Source: Flaveria trinervia (taxonomy: Eukaryota; Streptophyta; Magnoliopsida; Asterales; Asteraceae). From it: a stretch of 64,000 bases of DNA. Below, piece by piece: positions 43,516 to 56,012 of this stretch (within the stretch, counting starts at the first letter, position 1; each line of letters begins with the position of its first letter). The notes under the pieces were generated by a model. The model did not search any database, was not told where the DNA came from, and was given only the letters and a program-made list of their open reading frames with translations. The stretch is from assembly GCA_025506515.1 (NCBI GenBank), contig CM046443.1, positions 94,204,666-94,268,665 of the forward strand, written 5' to 3'. Both the position numbers and the translations under genes were made by a program.

Positions 43516-46500
43516 ATGGCTTCATCAGTGCTCAATCATCCGTTGGTTGTGAAGCGCCTTCAAGCAATATGGTGGTAGCAATCCTTCCTACGAATATGAA
43601 CCCCGAAGTATGGTGCAATTACGATTTATGTCAAACGACCAACGGTTCAAACAAGGCTCATTGCAAGTTTTGTCATAAGTTTTGCAAAAAATATGCAAAC
43701 ACAACGTTGAAAATGTGACATCCGGTAAACACACACTAGTTGTCGTTTAACGTTGGTGACCTAATAATAATTAGCAATGTTAAATATTGATAATTTAACT
43801 GATTATGTAATTATTGTATTATGATTATTTGTTTGTGTGTTTTATATATAATCGGAATTAATCGCGTAACGTGAAAACGTGTGTATTAATTCGTATGTTT
43901 GTGTTTTATAAAGATAAAATATATAATTGTTACCATGAGTTTTATGTTTATTATTGTAGTTAAAAACCATTTAAAAAGTGTTTAAAAGAGTGCCTTTTTA
44001 TAAAACGCAAAACACAAGGGTTTAAAGGGTAATTATGCAAAATTAACTAAATTAAAACAAAACCCTAACCCCCACCCTCAATTTCGGCCGCAACCTCCCC
44101 TCTCTTCCCCTCTCCCATTCGAATTCAATCAAGATCAAGCAAGAAAGCTTTGTTTGGATCGATTTCAAGGCATACAACACATTAGAAGTCTCATTTTGTT
44201 ACTTTTCACGGATTAAGGTTAGTTGGTGTTTTGTTTGCATGAAACTTGATGTGGCCGAAACCCTAGTTGCGAAATTGATGTTCTTGGTGTTGAGTTTTGA
44301 TCAATTGATGATGTTAACATGTTAGTTAGATTGTATACATGTTAGTTAACGTCGATTATGCAAGAAAGTTGGGATTTTGATGCATTGTTCGTAGGTTACT
44401 AAGAATAGTAACTTTATTTTGCATGTAATGTCGAATTATTGATGAATTGATGTTATGGATGTGTTCATGGTGATGATTAGATGTTAGATTGTTGTTGTGA
44501 TCATTGGGAATTCAAGAACACATGTTAAAGTTCATACATTACTAAAGATAGTAACTTTTTAGGATATGAATTGATGAGTTATGATGTTTGGATGTTGTTG
44601 ATCATGCTTAGATATTGATATGAACTTGAATTGGTATATTATTAATGAATTCATGAATGCATTGGATGTTTGATAGATTTTGGGATGTGCTTTCTCAAAA
44701 CGGAAACTTTATTTGCACAAAGTTGGAAGGATGATAGTTTGAACATGTTTAGGATGTTAGGAGCATGTTAGTAAGTTCATGGATGAATTCTAATATGATA
44801 AAACATGTTAAATTAGTTGTATGGGATGCTTGGATAATCATGGGTGATGTTTGGACTTTGATGATCATGTATGATGTTGATGTTGATGTTGATTAGTAGT
44901 TAGGACATCATGTTTGGGACGGGAAATTGATTGTTGTGATGTTTGTTGAATGCAATGAACATGGTTAATGAATATGATCATGATCATCATACACACGTGC
45001 GAATCTGAGGCCCCATACATAGTAGGATTGGCAGGGTTTAGGATGTGAAGTCGTGAGTGGCTTCACATGGCATGTGGTGCGTGATTGATCTTTGTGTGGC
45101 ATGTTAGTTGTGTTATAACTAGTGGACATGTTAATGTTCTAGATTCACATGACTTGTATGATACTTGGTTGTATGATGATCTAAGTGATACACCTTGATA
45201 ATATAGCATACATATGATCTATTTGAATGTTAACCATGTAGGATATATGTGTATGATTGCTTGAATGGTTTACAACACATAAAGTCACCAACGGGTCAAA
45301 TGGGTCAACTGGGTCAAACGTGTCTGTTTTTCTGAAATCTTGAGTCCTTGGTTGTAGTGTACTTAGGGTTTCACATGTTCTCTGTTTACACGTACTCACG
45401 TACTTATATGATCTAGGTAACCTCTGAAGGTTGTCTGTCCATTCTGTCTGTCAAGTAAAACTCTAAGTGTCTATCACACATATCAGGTGAGTTCATGCCC
45501 CACTCTTCATTTAATCTCTTTTGGGGGAGATAACATACTGGTAAATCACAAACGCATTATATATTCAAGTTGTGTATAATATTAATATAGTGTTGATATC
45601 ATGGAAAAGTCCTCACACTTTCGAATTGTTAATATTGAATAGCGGGGAAATTTGGGTAGTACTACTGGGTCTGACGAGACCCACCTGTGTGACTCGAGGT
45701 CAACCGGGTGCAATTTGTCCTATTGAACATTGTCACGACCTGTTAAGTCGTGACAGGAGGCAACAACATAACACAACAGCTTCAATTGCGAAATCACTAT
45801 GAGTTAATATTTATTGTTAATGGACTAGCTATCTGTTACAATGCACTACTTTTATATCTATGTTATTAAACTGCTTATGTTTGAATATCACTCTTGAACT
45901 CACCAACCATTGTGTTGACATTTTAGTATGCTATTCTTAGGTCATTAGCTTGCTTGCCATAGGAGCACTACATGGTTCACTTGCGTTCTAAGACTCGGTC
46001 TTCAAGACATTTTTAGTATTTTAATGGTTAATGTTTACTCTTTTGGGTTGGCGCATGTTTTGCCATAGTACATTTTTATTTCTTTGGGTTGTTTTACAAA
46101 ACGCTTTCGCACAGTTTAAAGTTTATACTTTGGTTGATTTTATTTTAATTATGGCATATAGAGTCGTTCTGTGTAACTATTGACTGTGATCCTGGTTTGT
46201 TCACACGCCTCACGGTAAAGCTCCGCAGGTGGATTTTGAGGGTGTGACAGAAAAACCATATTACAAATAAATATTGTAAAGCGTTGAAAGATGAACATTC
46301 TCAAAGTCAAGCTTCGATGACAAACAAAGAAAATATTTGGGCTTATAACATTGATATGGTTCGGGAGCAAATGACATATTTTGTAATTCAAGAAAGCTTG
46401 CCATTCAAACATTTCGACAATGAACGTTTGACTCGAATCATTCAACGAACTCTCCAACCACGTTACACCAATGTAAGTCGTGCTACTCTTCGAAGAGATT

Positions 46501-48124
46501 GTTTAAAAATGTCGAAAAAAACTAAAAATGAATTAATATCTTATTTTGAAAATTTATAAACCGGTGTTAACTTAACTAGTGATGTTTGGTCAACACCTCA
46601 CGGTTCATCGGACTTGTACATTTGTGTCACCACCCATTGGGTTGAACCCGATTCGTGGCAAATGATGAAACGTACGATTGCATTTGAATTGTTTGATTAT
46701 CCTCACACAGGCCAAAATATTTTTTTATCTTATTGATAAAGTTATTTAAACGTATAAATTAGAAAACAAAATACTTTTTATATTTTGATAATGCATCAAA
46801 TAACAATATCGCAATAGATCATTTGAAATTAAATATAAACCAATGTATGAGGGTGTGTTTTTTCATAGTCGATGTGTTGCGCATATCATAAACTTAGCCG
46901 TTCAAGACGGTTTAAAAACAATTACAACATGAAAGATTGTTTTAAAAGAATGTTACGTGATATTTTTAGTAATAACCAAATATATACTAGATATCACAAG
47001 TTTTGTAAAAACTCAAATACCAAATATTTAGGACCGAATTAGGACGTACCAACATGATGAAATTCTACTTATAACATGTTTGAAAAGACTATTGAATAAA
47101 AAGAAAGTTTAATAGCTTTTTATAATAGTTTGGTAAGTCGTGAAAAGACAAATTCTTACCATCGATCGGGTTGGGCCATTATTGAAAAAGTAACAAAAAT
47201 GCTTCAAATTTTTAAAAACACAACTACGTGTCTTTTCGGAGTTTATTATCCAACGAATCCGTAAGTACTTCACCAAATTCATCTAATGACTTCAAAATTA
47301 AATGAGATGTTGTGTAGGGTAGACCTTATTCGGATATGATACCCTTAATGAAAAAAAACTTATAAAGTATTTTAAAGAAATGCCTCCAGTTATTACATGT
47401 GCTGCTACTTTACACCTTTGTTTAAACTTGTTAGGGGTTAAAACTTCACTTGATAATTTTTTTAATTTGGATTTAGAAGTTGATAACCTAATGTATAGTA
47501 AAACTTTAAAACTACTTTTAGCAAACAATTAGAAAACATGTATGATGTTTATTTATTAAAATACGGGGAAACATCACAAATCCATGAGGCTTTAAGACAT
47601 GCGCCAAATGCCGAAAGTTTGAATGATCCAATGTTTGATTTATATAATACTTTAAGGGATGAATGTAATAAACGTCAACGTGGTAACACTCTGCGTAGTG
47701 AACTCGGGAGGTATGGTGTTACAAACTTTTTATCCATCTTGACTCCACAAGATTTTAACTTGTTGGCTTGGTGGAAAGGTAAGAAAGATCAATTTCCCAT
47801 CCTATCCACTATGGCCCGAGATTTACTAACCGTCCAAGCTTCCATGGTAGCTTTGGAATCTGCGTTTTTTGTTAGTGGCAGGGTTATATCAATAAGACGA
47901 ACTCGACTCACTCCACAAGCGATTGAAATGTCAATTTGTTTAAAAGTTTATTTGGATGCAACGGAAAGAGTACAAGATAAACACTCACTCGAAGGAGAAC
48001 TGAAATATGAAGTAGAATTATATGAGGACGAGGTAGAGAGCGGATTGAAACCAGAAATGACCGATGATGAAGTGACATATGTTGACTACCTTTATAACAG
48101 TTCCGGTTCTGGTGGTGAAGAATA
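43516..48124 (+). pseudogene. hAT transposase with BED zinc finger (ZBED/RICESLEEPER-like), broken
   Basis: The first coding part (43516-43713) shows the BED finger start: EVWCNYDLC and HCKFCHKFCKKYAN. The second part (from 46250) gives, after removal of the solo LTR and one GAAAA copy, NHITNKYCKALKDEH, the second half of the finger. The frame runs on as IWAYNIDMVREQMTYFVIQE to a stop at 46557. Fragments follow at 46560-47520. The hAT dimerisation domain is well kept at 47760-47960 (FNLLAWWKGKKDQFPILS, SGRVISIRRTRLTPQA). The protein once catalysed cut-and-paste transposition. Early stops, frameshifts and the LTR insertion make it dead. Confidence 0.9.
43714..46249 (+). mobile_element. Solo LTR B (Tekay-type), target duplication GAAAA
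   Basis: It starts TGTGACATCCGG and ends GAGGGTGTGACA, flanked by GAAAA at 43709-43713 and 46250-46254. It has no coding sequence. The first ten bases match the start of the chromovirus LTR, and the last twelve match solo LTR A. It includes an internal GTACTACTGGGTCTGACGAG phrase related to those in solo LTRs A and C. The length is 2536 bp. Confidence 0.92.
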
Positions 48125-48316
48125 AACGTACAAGATTATTTGGATGCAGCGGAAAGAGTACAAGACAAACACTCACTCGAAGGAGAGTTGAAATAAAAAG
48201 TAGAATTATATGAGGACGAGGTAGAGAGCGGATTGAAACCAGGAATGACCGATGATGAAGCGGCATATGATGATTATCTTTGTAACAGTTTCGGTTTCGA
48301 TGGCGAAGAATAAACG
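47946..48316 (+). repeat. Tandem duplication of about 185 bp at the transposase C-terminus
   Basis: The segment with TTTGGATGCAACGGAAAGAG to GGTGAAGAATAAACGTACAAG is repeated at once as TTTGGATGCAGCGGAAAGAG to GGCGAAGAATAAACGTACAAG. The stop codon of copy one leaves copy two untranslated. Both encode an acidic tail (DEVESGLKPEMTDDE), and copy two has lost its frame. Confidence 0.85.
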
Positions 48317-48429
48317 TACAAGTATGTAAAGGACGAACGAAGAAAAGACTATGCTAAATGTTTAGTTTTAAAAATTATTACTTAAATTTGTATGTTGTTT
48401 AAATTGTATAATATTTTATATACTTGTAT

Positions 48430-48605
48430 TTAAAATTATATATATGTTTATAAATGTTTTAAATTGTATAGTTGTTTTACTTGTATAAATGTTTTAAATT
48501 GTTTAAATGTTTTACTTGTATAAATGTTTTAAATTATATAAATGTTTTAAATTTTATAAATGTTTTAAATTGTATAAATGTTTTAAATGTTTTAACAAAA
48601 AGTTT
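48430..48605. repeat. ATGTTTTAAATTGTATAA minisatellite
   Basis: Roughly ten imperfect copies of an 18-base A/T unit lie in the 3' subterminal part of the hAT element. Chance ORFs run through it. Confidence 0.8.
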
Positions 48606-48853
48606 TAAATTTTCTTTGAATTTGAAAAAAACATTATTATATGATTATAAAAATAATAATAAACCAAACCGTTTGGGCTTGAACTGGTTTCCAAACCGGT
48701 TTGGTAGGGTTTGGAAATTTGGGTTAGGAATCGGTTTTCAACCCAAACCGGCTTGGGGCCAAACCGGTTTTGACCTTCGTTGACCAAACTAGTTAGGTTT
48801 GGACCCCAAATCGGTTTGGGTCTAAACCCGGTTTGTACACCTCTAGTCGGGCC

Positions 48854-50759
48854 ATTCGAACTGGATTTAAGAACCAGATGATGTCATAATTATATATATA
48901 TATACTATATTATATGTATATTTATATATATTTAATTAAATATAAGTAATTTATATATGTATTTATAGTTGTATATAAAACTTAACTATATTTTTATATC
49001 CAACGCAATAATTTATGATTCAACACCCTGTTTTTACCTACTAAAAAATACATCAAAATCCAATTCGAACCGGTCCGGTTCCCCGGTCCGACCACCGATT
49101 CGGGACGAACCGACATATCGAACTGGACTGGCCACCTAGCCGATTTCCAGCCAAACTGGTTGGACCGGCCAGTTCGATCCACTCCCAATAACAATGGATA
49201 TAATTTTATTTTATTTCGCTAAATAATTAATTAGATCACTAATGGATAATTTAGCTTCCCGGATAAAAGTTCATTTTATGAATTTTATGAATGTGTTTGT
49301 CACGAGTATTAGAATTGAAATCTGAATTTAATTTCTATTACGTTTGGTTAACAATTGAGTTTGAATTTAATCAAAATGAATTCCCTCAAATTTATTACAT
49401 AAAATATTAATATTCCTTTAATTTAAAATAACCATGAATTATTATTATTATTTTTATTTTGGAATCTCTTACCTCTTAGTGCCATCATATCCATCACTCT
49501 CACCCCTTAGCCGCCCCACCCGGCTGTCACCGTCATTGTCATTGTCGTCATTGCCACGGCTGTTGACGTCGTCACCATTGTTCAGATGCTTTACAAATTC
49601 AAATTCCATTGTTAGATTTAAATTCAATTTCCGACAAATACTTAAATATATCAAATAACATCTCACTCATAAACTAGGGTGTGAAGATAATGAAATGAAA
49701 ACAAACCTTACATATACTAAGGAGTATTATCTCTTTCAGGAGATTGGGTGACTGCTCCCAGTAAGACACTCGATTTAAGAAAACCCTTTATTATTCCACA
49801 TAATCTACGCTATAATTAATATACATTAATTAGCTCGATATAAGTGAAGCTTAGACACTTTACATTAAAGAGAATTTCACCACTTTAATTCCAAATTACT
49901 TGCGCCCCCACTTCTGATAATTGTTTAAGCGAATCTTCTAGAAGCCTCCTTAAAAAAAGCTAGTGAACCCTAGATTAATTTGTTTGAGATAAGACATCCC
50001 ATGACTTTATAATGTAAAGATCATGGATTCTATTTTCAATTAGCGTAATATGCTCTAGGTGAGTCAAGTTTTTTTTTTAACACAGTGGGTCTATGAGCGG
50101 CAGATTACAAGTGCCATCTACTCATCTAGTTCTATTCACAGGGCGACAATGACATTTTGCCAATGAGTTTACCAGGATGGCATGGGTTAAAGTGTTCACC
50201 GGCCGTTAAAAAAGTTAAAATGAATAATTAGCCTATTTGTCATTTAATCTACAATTGGCACGTTGTTTTTAGTTTTTAAAGAATTTAGGGAAGCTATATA
50301 TATCTAGCTTATTGGTATTTGATACAACGGAGAATGAGGACTTGGTCGTCTTATTTTGGAAGGGAGAACATGGGATGCTAGGTGACAACAAAACGTTCAA
50401 ACTATATATGGGTGGAATTTGTTACACTCCACAAATCTAAAACTACTTGTTTTAGTTTAGCATAAACGGGTACGAAGTATATGTGCTACCATATTTAGCT
50501 GAAAGAGTTGGGTTCAAGTCAATTTCATATATTGACATGTTTATTTAAACAAAATCCTAAGGGTTTTTTTTATGTCAACATCAAAGTTTAAAGTAGTTGG
50601 TATTTAGGTATAAGTTTTCCTACAAACAAGGGAAACTTATTCATCAAATATTTATGACATGTTATGGGTCTAAGTATTTTAAAGATACGAGTTTCACATT
50701 AAAATTTTAGAAAATATTTAATGATACAAAGAGAACAAAATTACACATTAGCATGATGT
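48854..50759. other. Intergenic repeat-like DNA, no gene recognised
   Basis: Near 49020-49190 there is a block with CCGGTCC, CCGGTTC and ACTGGCC words similar to hAT subterminal sequence, but no paired end or duplication was found. The 49434-49660 ORFs on both strands are low-complexity chance frames. The remainder is AT-rich. Confidence 0.45.
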
Positions 50760-50789
50760 ATAACCCGCAAACCGATAAATAATAAAAAA

Positions 50790-51270
50790 TAACTAATCAG
50801 ACACTAGATGATATGCTTTGTGCAAGTATCATTGAATTTGATGGGTGTTGGGATGGTCACCTAACATTAATAGAGTTTTCATACATTAATAGTTATCATG
50901 CAAATATTCGTATGCCCTCGTACAAAATGTTATATGAGAGGAGATGTAAGACTCTTGTATGTAAAGAGACTGCAATGTAAAAATAAGGCAAGATCAAAAC
51001 CTACATGGAAGCTGGAAGCTGGAATGAATAAACATAACTTGTATGCTAGTATATGACGGAGATGGATAGAGTTCAAAGTTAGGGACAAAGTCATGTTAAA
51101 AGTGTCATGCACCACGAAAAGTATCATCTAATTTTGTAGAAGATAAAAGTCAAGTCCATAATACTTTAAGGCGTTCAAGATAGTACCATGGGTTGGAATA
51201 ATAGCTTATATACCGAAATTGTTACTGGAACATAGTAAAATGTCTTGCTAAGAGAGGCATATATATTTTG
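50790..51270 (+). pseudogene. Decayed chromovirus integrase C-terminal fragment
   Basis: Reading across frames gives LDDMLCASIIEFDGCWDGHL and IEFSYINSYHANIRMPSYKM, the segment after the catalytic Glu in Tekay-type integrase (compare 61030-61140), then EFKVRDKVMLKVS. Stops are frequent. A possible PPT and LTR start (GGGATAGACT then TGTAACACTTC) follow at 51501-51520, matching the layout at 61771-61796. Confidence 0.75.
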
Positions 51271-53232
51271 CTTGATGATAGAAATAGAGAACAAATAAAA
51301 TTATGTTTAAGAGTCAATATCAATATTAGAATAAAAAGTAATTGAACTAAGAAGCAAAGTGATTAAGCAAGTCAAAGTTCAAAAAAAGTAAAGCAAAGGA
51401 TCCAAAGCAATATGAGAATCCTAGAAAGAAATGAAACAACACTATCTGTAGTTGTTTAATAAATGACAATTTTCTAGAATGAAACCTAAATTAATATATG
51501 GGATAGACTTGTAACACTTCATTCTTATGAAATTAAGTTAGGTTATAAGTTTGGGTTGGAAGTACCAAATGATCAAAGTTCTAGATGATCAAAGTTATGG
51601 ATTAAAAGGAAGTTCTTATGTCAACCCTAAAATCTTTCCATGTATAAAGAACATTAGCTACCCATTTCTTGTATTAGCAACGCTTGCCATTTAAGGAAAT
51701 AAAGTGAGAGAATGTGCTACAGTTAGAATCAATCTAGAGTGAGATAGTTCAAATATCAAAGGAAAGGCAAGACTTTATACTTTAATGCATATTAAAATGC
51801 ATAAATCTATGCAAGGAAACATGTTTTAATAACTTGTAAACAAGTTTTATTGATAAAGTTTGAAACTTGGTTGTTGCGTAGATTCTACAAGACAATGGAG
51901 CCATTTCTATGGTTTTGTTCATTAAACACCAATGTGAATCTAGATCCTTATTTTGTTATGTTTGCTTTATGTTTTGGGGTTGATGTGCACACATAATGTG
52001 TTTATATTCATAGATTTATAAAGTTTTACGTTAAACTTTGAACCTTGATTTATATTATGATTAGAGTTTATGCTTATAGTGTTCTTGTATGCATGTGTCA
52101 AAGATACATGAAAACTCTACGATATGATACTTTGATTCAAATATTTAAAGGTAAAGATGAAATGATGGTTTAAAAATGTCAATAATTGAATTGTTTATTT
52201 GTTCCTCCACAAGTGGTTTTACTCATCCATGTATGGCTAAAGCTCTACATTCCCCGACGCTTAGCCAACTTATGCCTTCGCATTTGAGTTGCACCTCCAC
52301 AACTAATAAAACCTTCCATCCGACTACCATAGTCACTTCACAAAGATTAAAGCCCTCTTATCTGCACTAAAAGCCTTCATAACTGATTGCTTCATTTGCA
52401 GCTCCCAACACTAAGAGTATATTTCATCGTTTATGTCACAAGTAGATATAACTCCCAATGCACATAACTATAATTAGCCATTTCAAATACAAAGATAACT
52501 TTCATAAGTGATTATAACCTCTTCAACTGCACCCTTCGCACCTGACTATAGTTAGTTACTTTAAAGAAAAAGATAACCTCCTTTAGTAAATTCAACCTTT
52601 GCAACTAAAGTGAAGCTCCACATCAGACTAAACCATACACAACTGATTACCCATCCTTAAATATCTTAATGTACACCTAAATACGCATTGTCTCTACTCA
52701 ATCATAATCGCACCCACTCATAGTTTATTATTGTCACGAATAATAAAAATTAAAGTTAATAGCAAGTCAAGGATCATAGAATGTCAAAAATCATAAAATG
52801 TCATAGTGCCAATTATGTATAATGATAGTCATTAATGATACGTGTCAAGGAGTGTAACCGTCGATGAGCAAAGTATCATTACTCTAGGCTCAAGAAATAA
52901 AGAATGAATATTTTATGTAGGCTCTTGGTATGGTAAGCATGTCATTGAAGTCTTGTAAGTAGGATATAGGAATGTGGTCTTTACATACATAATGTTGTTA
53001 AGCATGCATGTCACCGGAATGCTCCTGTAAGTATTAATGTCACTAAAATGTTAATGATGAGCATACATGTCACTAGAACCTTAGCTTAGAAAAAATGCAT
53101 CACTAACTCTTGTACTAATACAAGAAATAGTTCTACTTGCTATAACATAATCCAGCTATGTCATAGTAAGGTTATGATATGTCATAGATTGCTATAGTAT
53201 GTGAATCCAAGGATCACAACAAGAATTATCAG
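51271..53232. other. Probable decayed LTR and flanking DNA
   Basis: If TGTAACACTTC at 51510 is an LTR start, the following 1.5-1.7 kb is its decayed body, but no matching end was found. The 64-codon ORF at 52176 is not recognisable. Nothing else is supported. Confidence 0.35.
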
Positions 53233-54103
53233 TGTCGGTCGATGGCAAGTCAACGTTTGCGGAAACAACGTTGATTTGGTTTAATTGTTTGAAATAACTT
53301 TAAATATCAATAAATGTTCAAGAACACATGTAACAAAACACAATTACTGATTAATAAGTATTTCATTAGAACATGTTAATGATTACAAATATAATGAATG
53401 AATGATATCAAAGTATGTTATGATGTGACGGCTGCTAGGGTTTGATTGAGAGACTTTGAAGTGATTGTCGTATTGCTATTGCTGTTGTCGATCAATCAAT
53501 CGTCTAAAACAACCTCACCTTGAATTGAAACCTAGGATCCATATATATAGACAATGATGTTTCAGTTATAGAAAACACCGGATCTCTTAGGATTTGATTT
53601 GTTTCAGTTAAGGAATCATTAGATTTCTCGGGACTCACATAACTGCCTAGTTGACTTGTTGAATCGTAACACTTGTATTATACAAGTGTTTGTACTCTGC
53701 AGGAAGATTGTCTTCCGTAGATGATTTGTTCTTCCGCAGAAGAATTGTTCTTTCGCAGAAGAATTGTTCTTCCGCAGAAGTCTTGTTCTTCCGAAGCAAT
53801 CTTGTTCTTCACTTCTGGTTGTTCATCCGTAGAAGATCTTCGGATGTATAGTTACTTGTAAGAAATATATCTACGGAAGAACAAAATGTTCATCCGTAGA
53901 TGTTTCTTACACTTGGTCAATTTCATAAATTGACCAAGTATAATGTTTGAATCTGCAACCATACATAAATCAACACACAAAAATGGGTTAACCTATATAT
54001 TTAATGCATACACAATAATGAATTACAAACATTCATTATAGATATTAATTCAAGTACTAAGCCTATACATAATAAACTAGATCTACTAAACCTAGACCTA
54101 ACA
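53233..54103 (-). repeat. Copia-like LTR, minus strand, uncertain ends
   Basis: Read on the minus strand it runs TGTTAGGTCTAGG to GACCGACA, with a TATATATA box near 53540-53547 followed by a transcribed-looking stretch (GACAACAGCAATAGC). The length, about 870 bp, is close to the solo LTR at 38561-39418. No clean target duplication was found, so either end may be off by a few bases. Confidence 0.45.
53690..53905. repeat. Array of TTCTTCCGCAGAAG / CTTCCGTAGA motifs
   Basis: At least eight copies of CTTCCG(C/T/A)AGA(A) words in both orientations lie over about 210 bp, on the upstream side of the TATA box of the minus-strand LTR. The pattern closely parallels the CTTCCGAAG array at 38630-38900. 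Confidence 0.75.
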
Positions 54104-54274
54104 TAGTGTCACTGTCATAATTGTATATGCAAACTATGATTAGCAAAGTAATCTTAATGAATTTATAGACAAATGAGAAGTCAGTTAACAATACTGGTTT
54201 TTAAGTATGCATGTTAAGTAATTCAAAGATGTGATGAGCTTTATTCTTCTAGTTCATATGTGTTTAAGTCTACC

Positions 54275-54625
54275 CACTAGTACAAAATTATAGAGCAAAA
54301 ATGGCGGTTTTTAGGCATAATAAGGCGGTTGATGAAGAGCTGTTTATTATAGGGTTGTTTTTGTTATGTAACCGGTATAAATAGAACTCTCAAAATTAAA
54401 TAATCTTGTAGTTGTTTTTGGTCACTATGGATAGCTGTTTTTGTTCGTTATGATAGTTATTTTTAGTTGTTTCGAGAGCTGTATTTGAGGTTTTTTTATG
54501 TTACAAGAGCTGTATTTGATCACTATGGTTGTTTTTAGTGGTACGTATTTTATATCAACATCCAAGGCTGTTTTTGGTACTTTAAAATTTTTTATAACTT
54601 TTTATGACAGCTGTTTTAATAACAT
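54275..54625. mobile_element. One terminus of a CACTA-type transposon with subterminal repeats
   Basis: CACTAGTACAAAATTATAG is a typical CACTA end. It is followed by about ten copies of a G(C/T)TGT(A/T)TTTG unit (for example near 54345, 54412, 54430, 54475, 54505 and 54565), a usual subterminal array. No partner end was found in the window and no transposase is present, so this may be a broken or a very long element. Confidence 0.55.
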
Positions 54626-54961
54626 TCATATACTTACCAAGTAATTACCAAACCATACCATATATCATGATTCACAAATTTATAAACCAATAAAATTCAT
54701 AATTATAACAGGTTAATATATACATGTCTACGTGCAAAAGACCAATCAAAATATCCAAAGTGCCATATATGTATTAATTCCAAAGAGCACCTAACCAAGG
54801 AGCAATGTAACAAAAAAACAAGTGCAACAAGAGTAACAAGAGCAATCTAAGAAAAGAGCATTAACCGGACCATATAGTTTTAGACTTCTACATCTCCTTT
54901 AGATATTAACTTTAAAACTTCAAATCCTGTACAGTATAAAATCAATGAGTCAAATAAAAAT

Positions 54962-55190
54962 ATGTTTACACACATATTGATATATATATCATACATACAT
55001 ACAGATATATATACATACAGATATATATACATACATACATATATTCATACATACATATATTCATACATACATATATTCATACATACATACATACATATAC
55101 ATACATATACATATATATATATACATATACATATATATATATACATATACATATATATATATACATATACATATATATATATACATATAC

Positions 55191-55240
<50 letters not shown>
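54962..55240. repeat. Compound (TACA)n/(TATACA)n/(TA)n microsatellite
   Basis: TATA/CATA repeats run over about 280 bp. Within 55095-55200 a higher-order unit of about 28 bp (ATATACATATACATATATAT) repeats four to five times. Long ORFs on both strands here are artefacts of the repeat. Confidence 0.95.
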
Positions 55241-56012
55241 AAATGAGTCATTTTATAAACACATTTAAAATGGGTCATGTCGACTACGTATTATAACTAA
55301 CATTATTATCTATTATGAGAACACGACAACTCACAAACAATATAAACCACATAAGATAATGAAACTTACGTTCATCCATTCTCCTCATCCTGCTCATTCT
55401 CATTCTTATCAAAGAAAGATACAAGCACCTTTAAAGTACGTTCCACAAATTTATCAATTTGACGTTGACGAACCATGCTCAATTATATTTAACAACTACA
55501 ATAGAATGATAAAAAAAAGTCAGATTACAATATAATATACATTATAGTTAAACGTAAATTAGTATTCGTATATGAAAATTACTTATAATATGTTCTCTGT
55601 TATGAATCACAAAATCATGCATAGTCATCATAACACAATAACCACACTCCTAGTCTTTAGGTTGTTGAAGGCACTAAGTAAATTGAATTAACAATTAGTT
55701 AACTAAAATCTAAAAATAAATATGTAAAAAAAACAAAAGAGAACTTACATCAACCATGTCCCATGTTATTTTATGTTCTATGGCTTCTTCGAATGATTTT
55801 GTTATCACATAATTTGAAGGGTTCTTCATACCTTTAGAACATCTTCCTCCGTAGTAGTGTGTCTAACACATTGTTATTATTCATCACTTTTAGGTCATCT
55901 TGCTCTGAAATTCTGAGTTCAGTTACTTCATCAAAAGTTGTTCCCTTTAGCAGTCCAGCATTGAATCTTCTTCTTTTGTAGGCTTTGGCATGTAATTTGT
56001 CAATCACTTAAA
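55241..56012. other. AT-rich spacer, no gene recognised
   Basis: No conserved protein segment was found. The last part (about 55750-56010) may be the 3' end of the minus-strand ORF that follows. Confidence 0.4.

Larger units (their letters stand above)
43015..48845 (+). mobile_element. hAT transposon with 8-bp target duplication GTCGGGCC
   Basis: The left end TAGATGTGGA and the right end TACACCTCTA are imperfect inverted repeats, flanked by GTCGGGCC at 43007-43014 and 48846-48853. Subterminal ACCGGTT/AACCGG words are dense at both ends (43030-43215 and 48660-48840). It contains a decayed hAT transposase and a nested solo LTR. Without the nested LTR it is about 3.3 kb, normal for an autonomous hAT. 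Confidence 0.93.

Noticed and set aside
43319..43525. Minus-strand ORF of 68 codons
   Set aside because: Half of it is the TA microsatellite and it lies opposite the transposase start.
54962..55278. Long ORFs of 94 and 77 codons on both strands
   Set aside because: Pure by-products of the TA/CATA microsatellite; no codon or domain signal.
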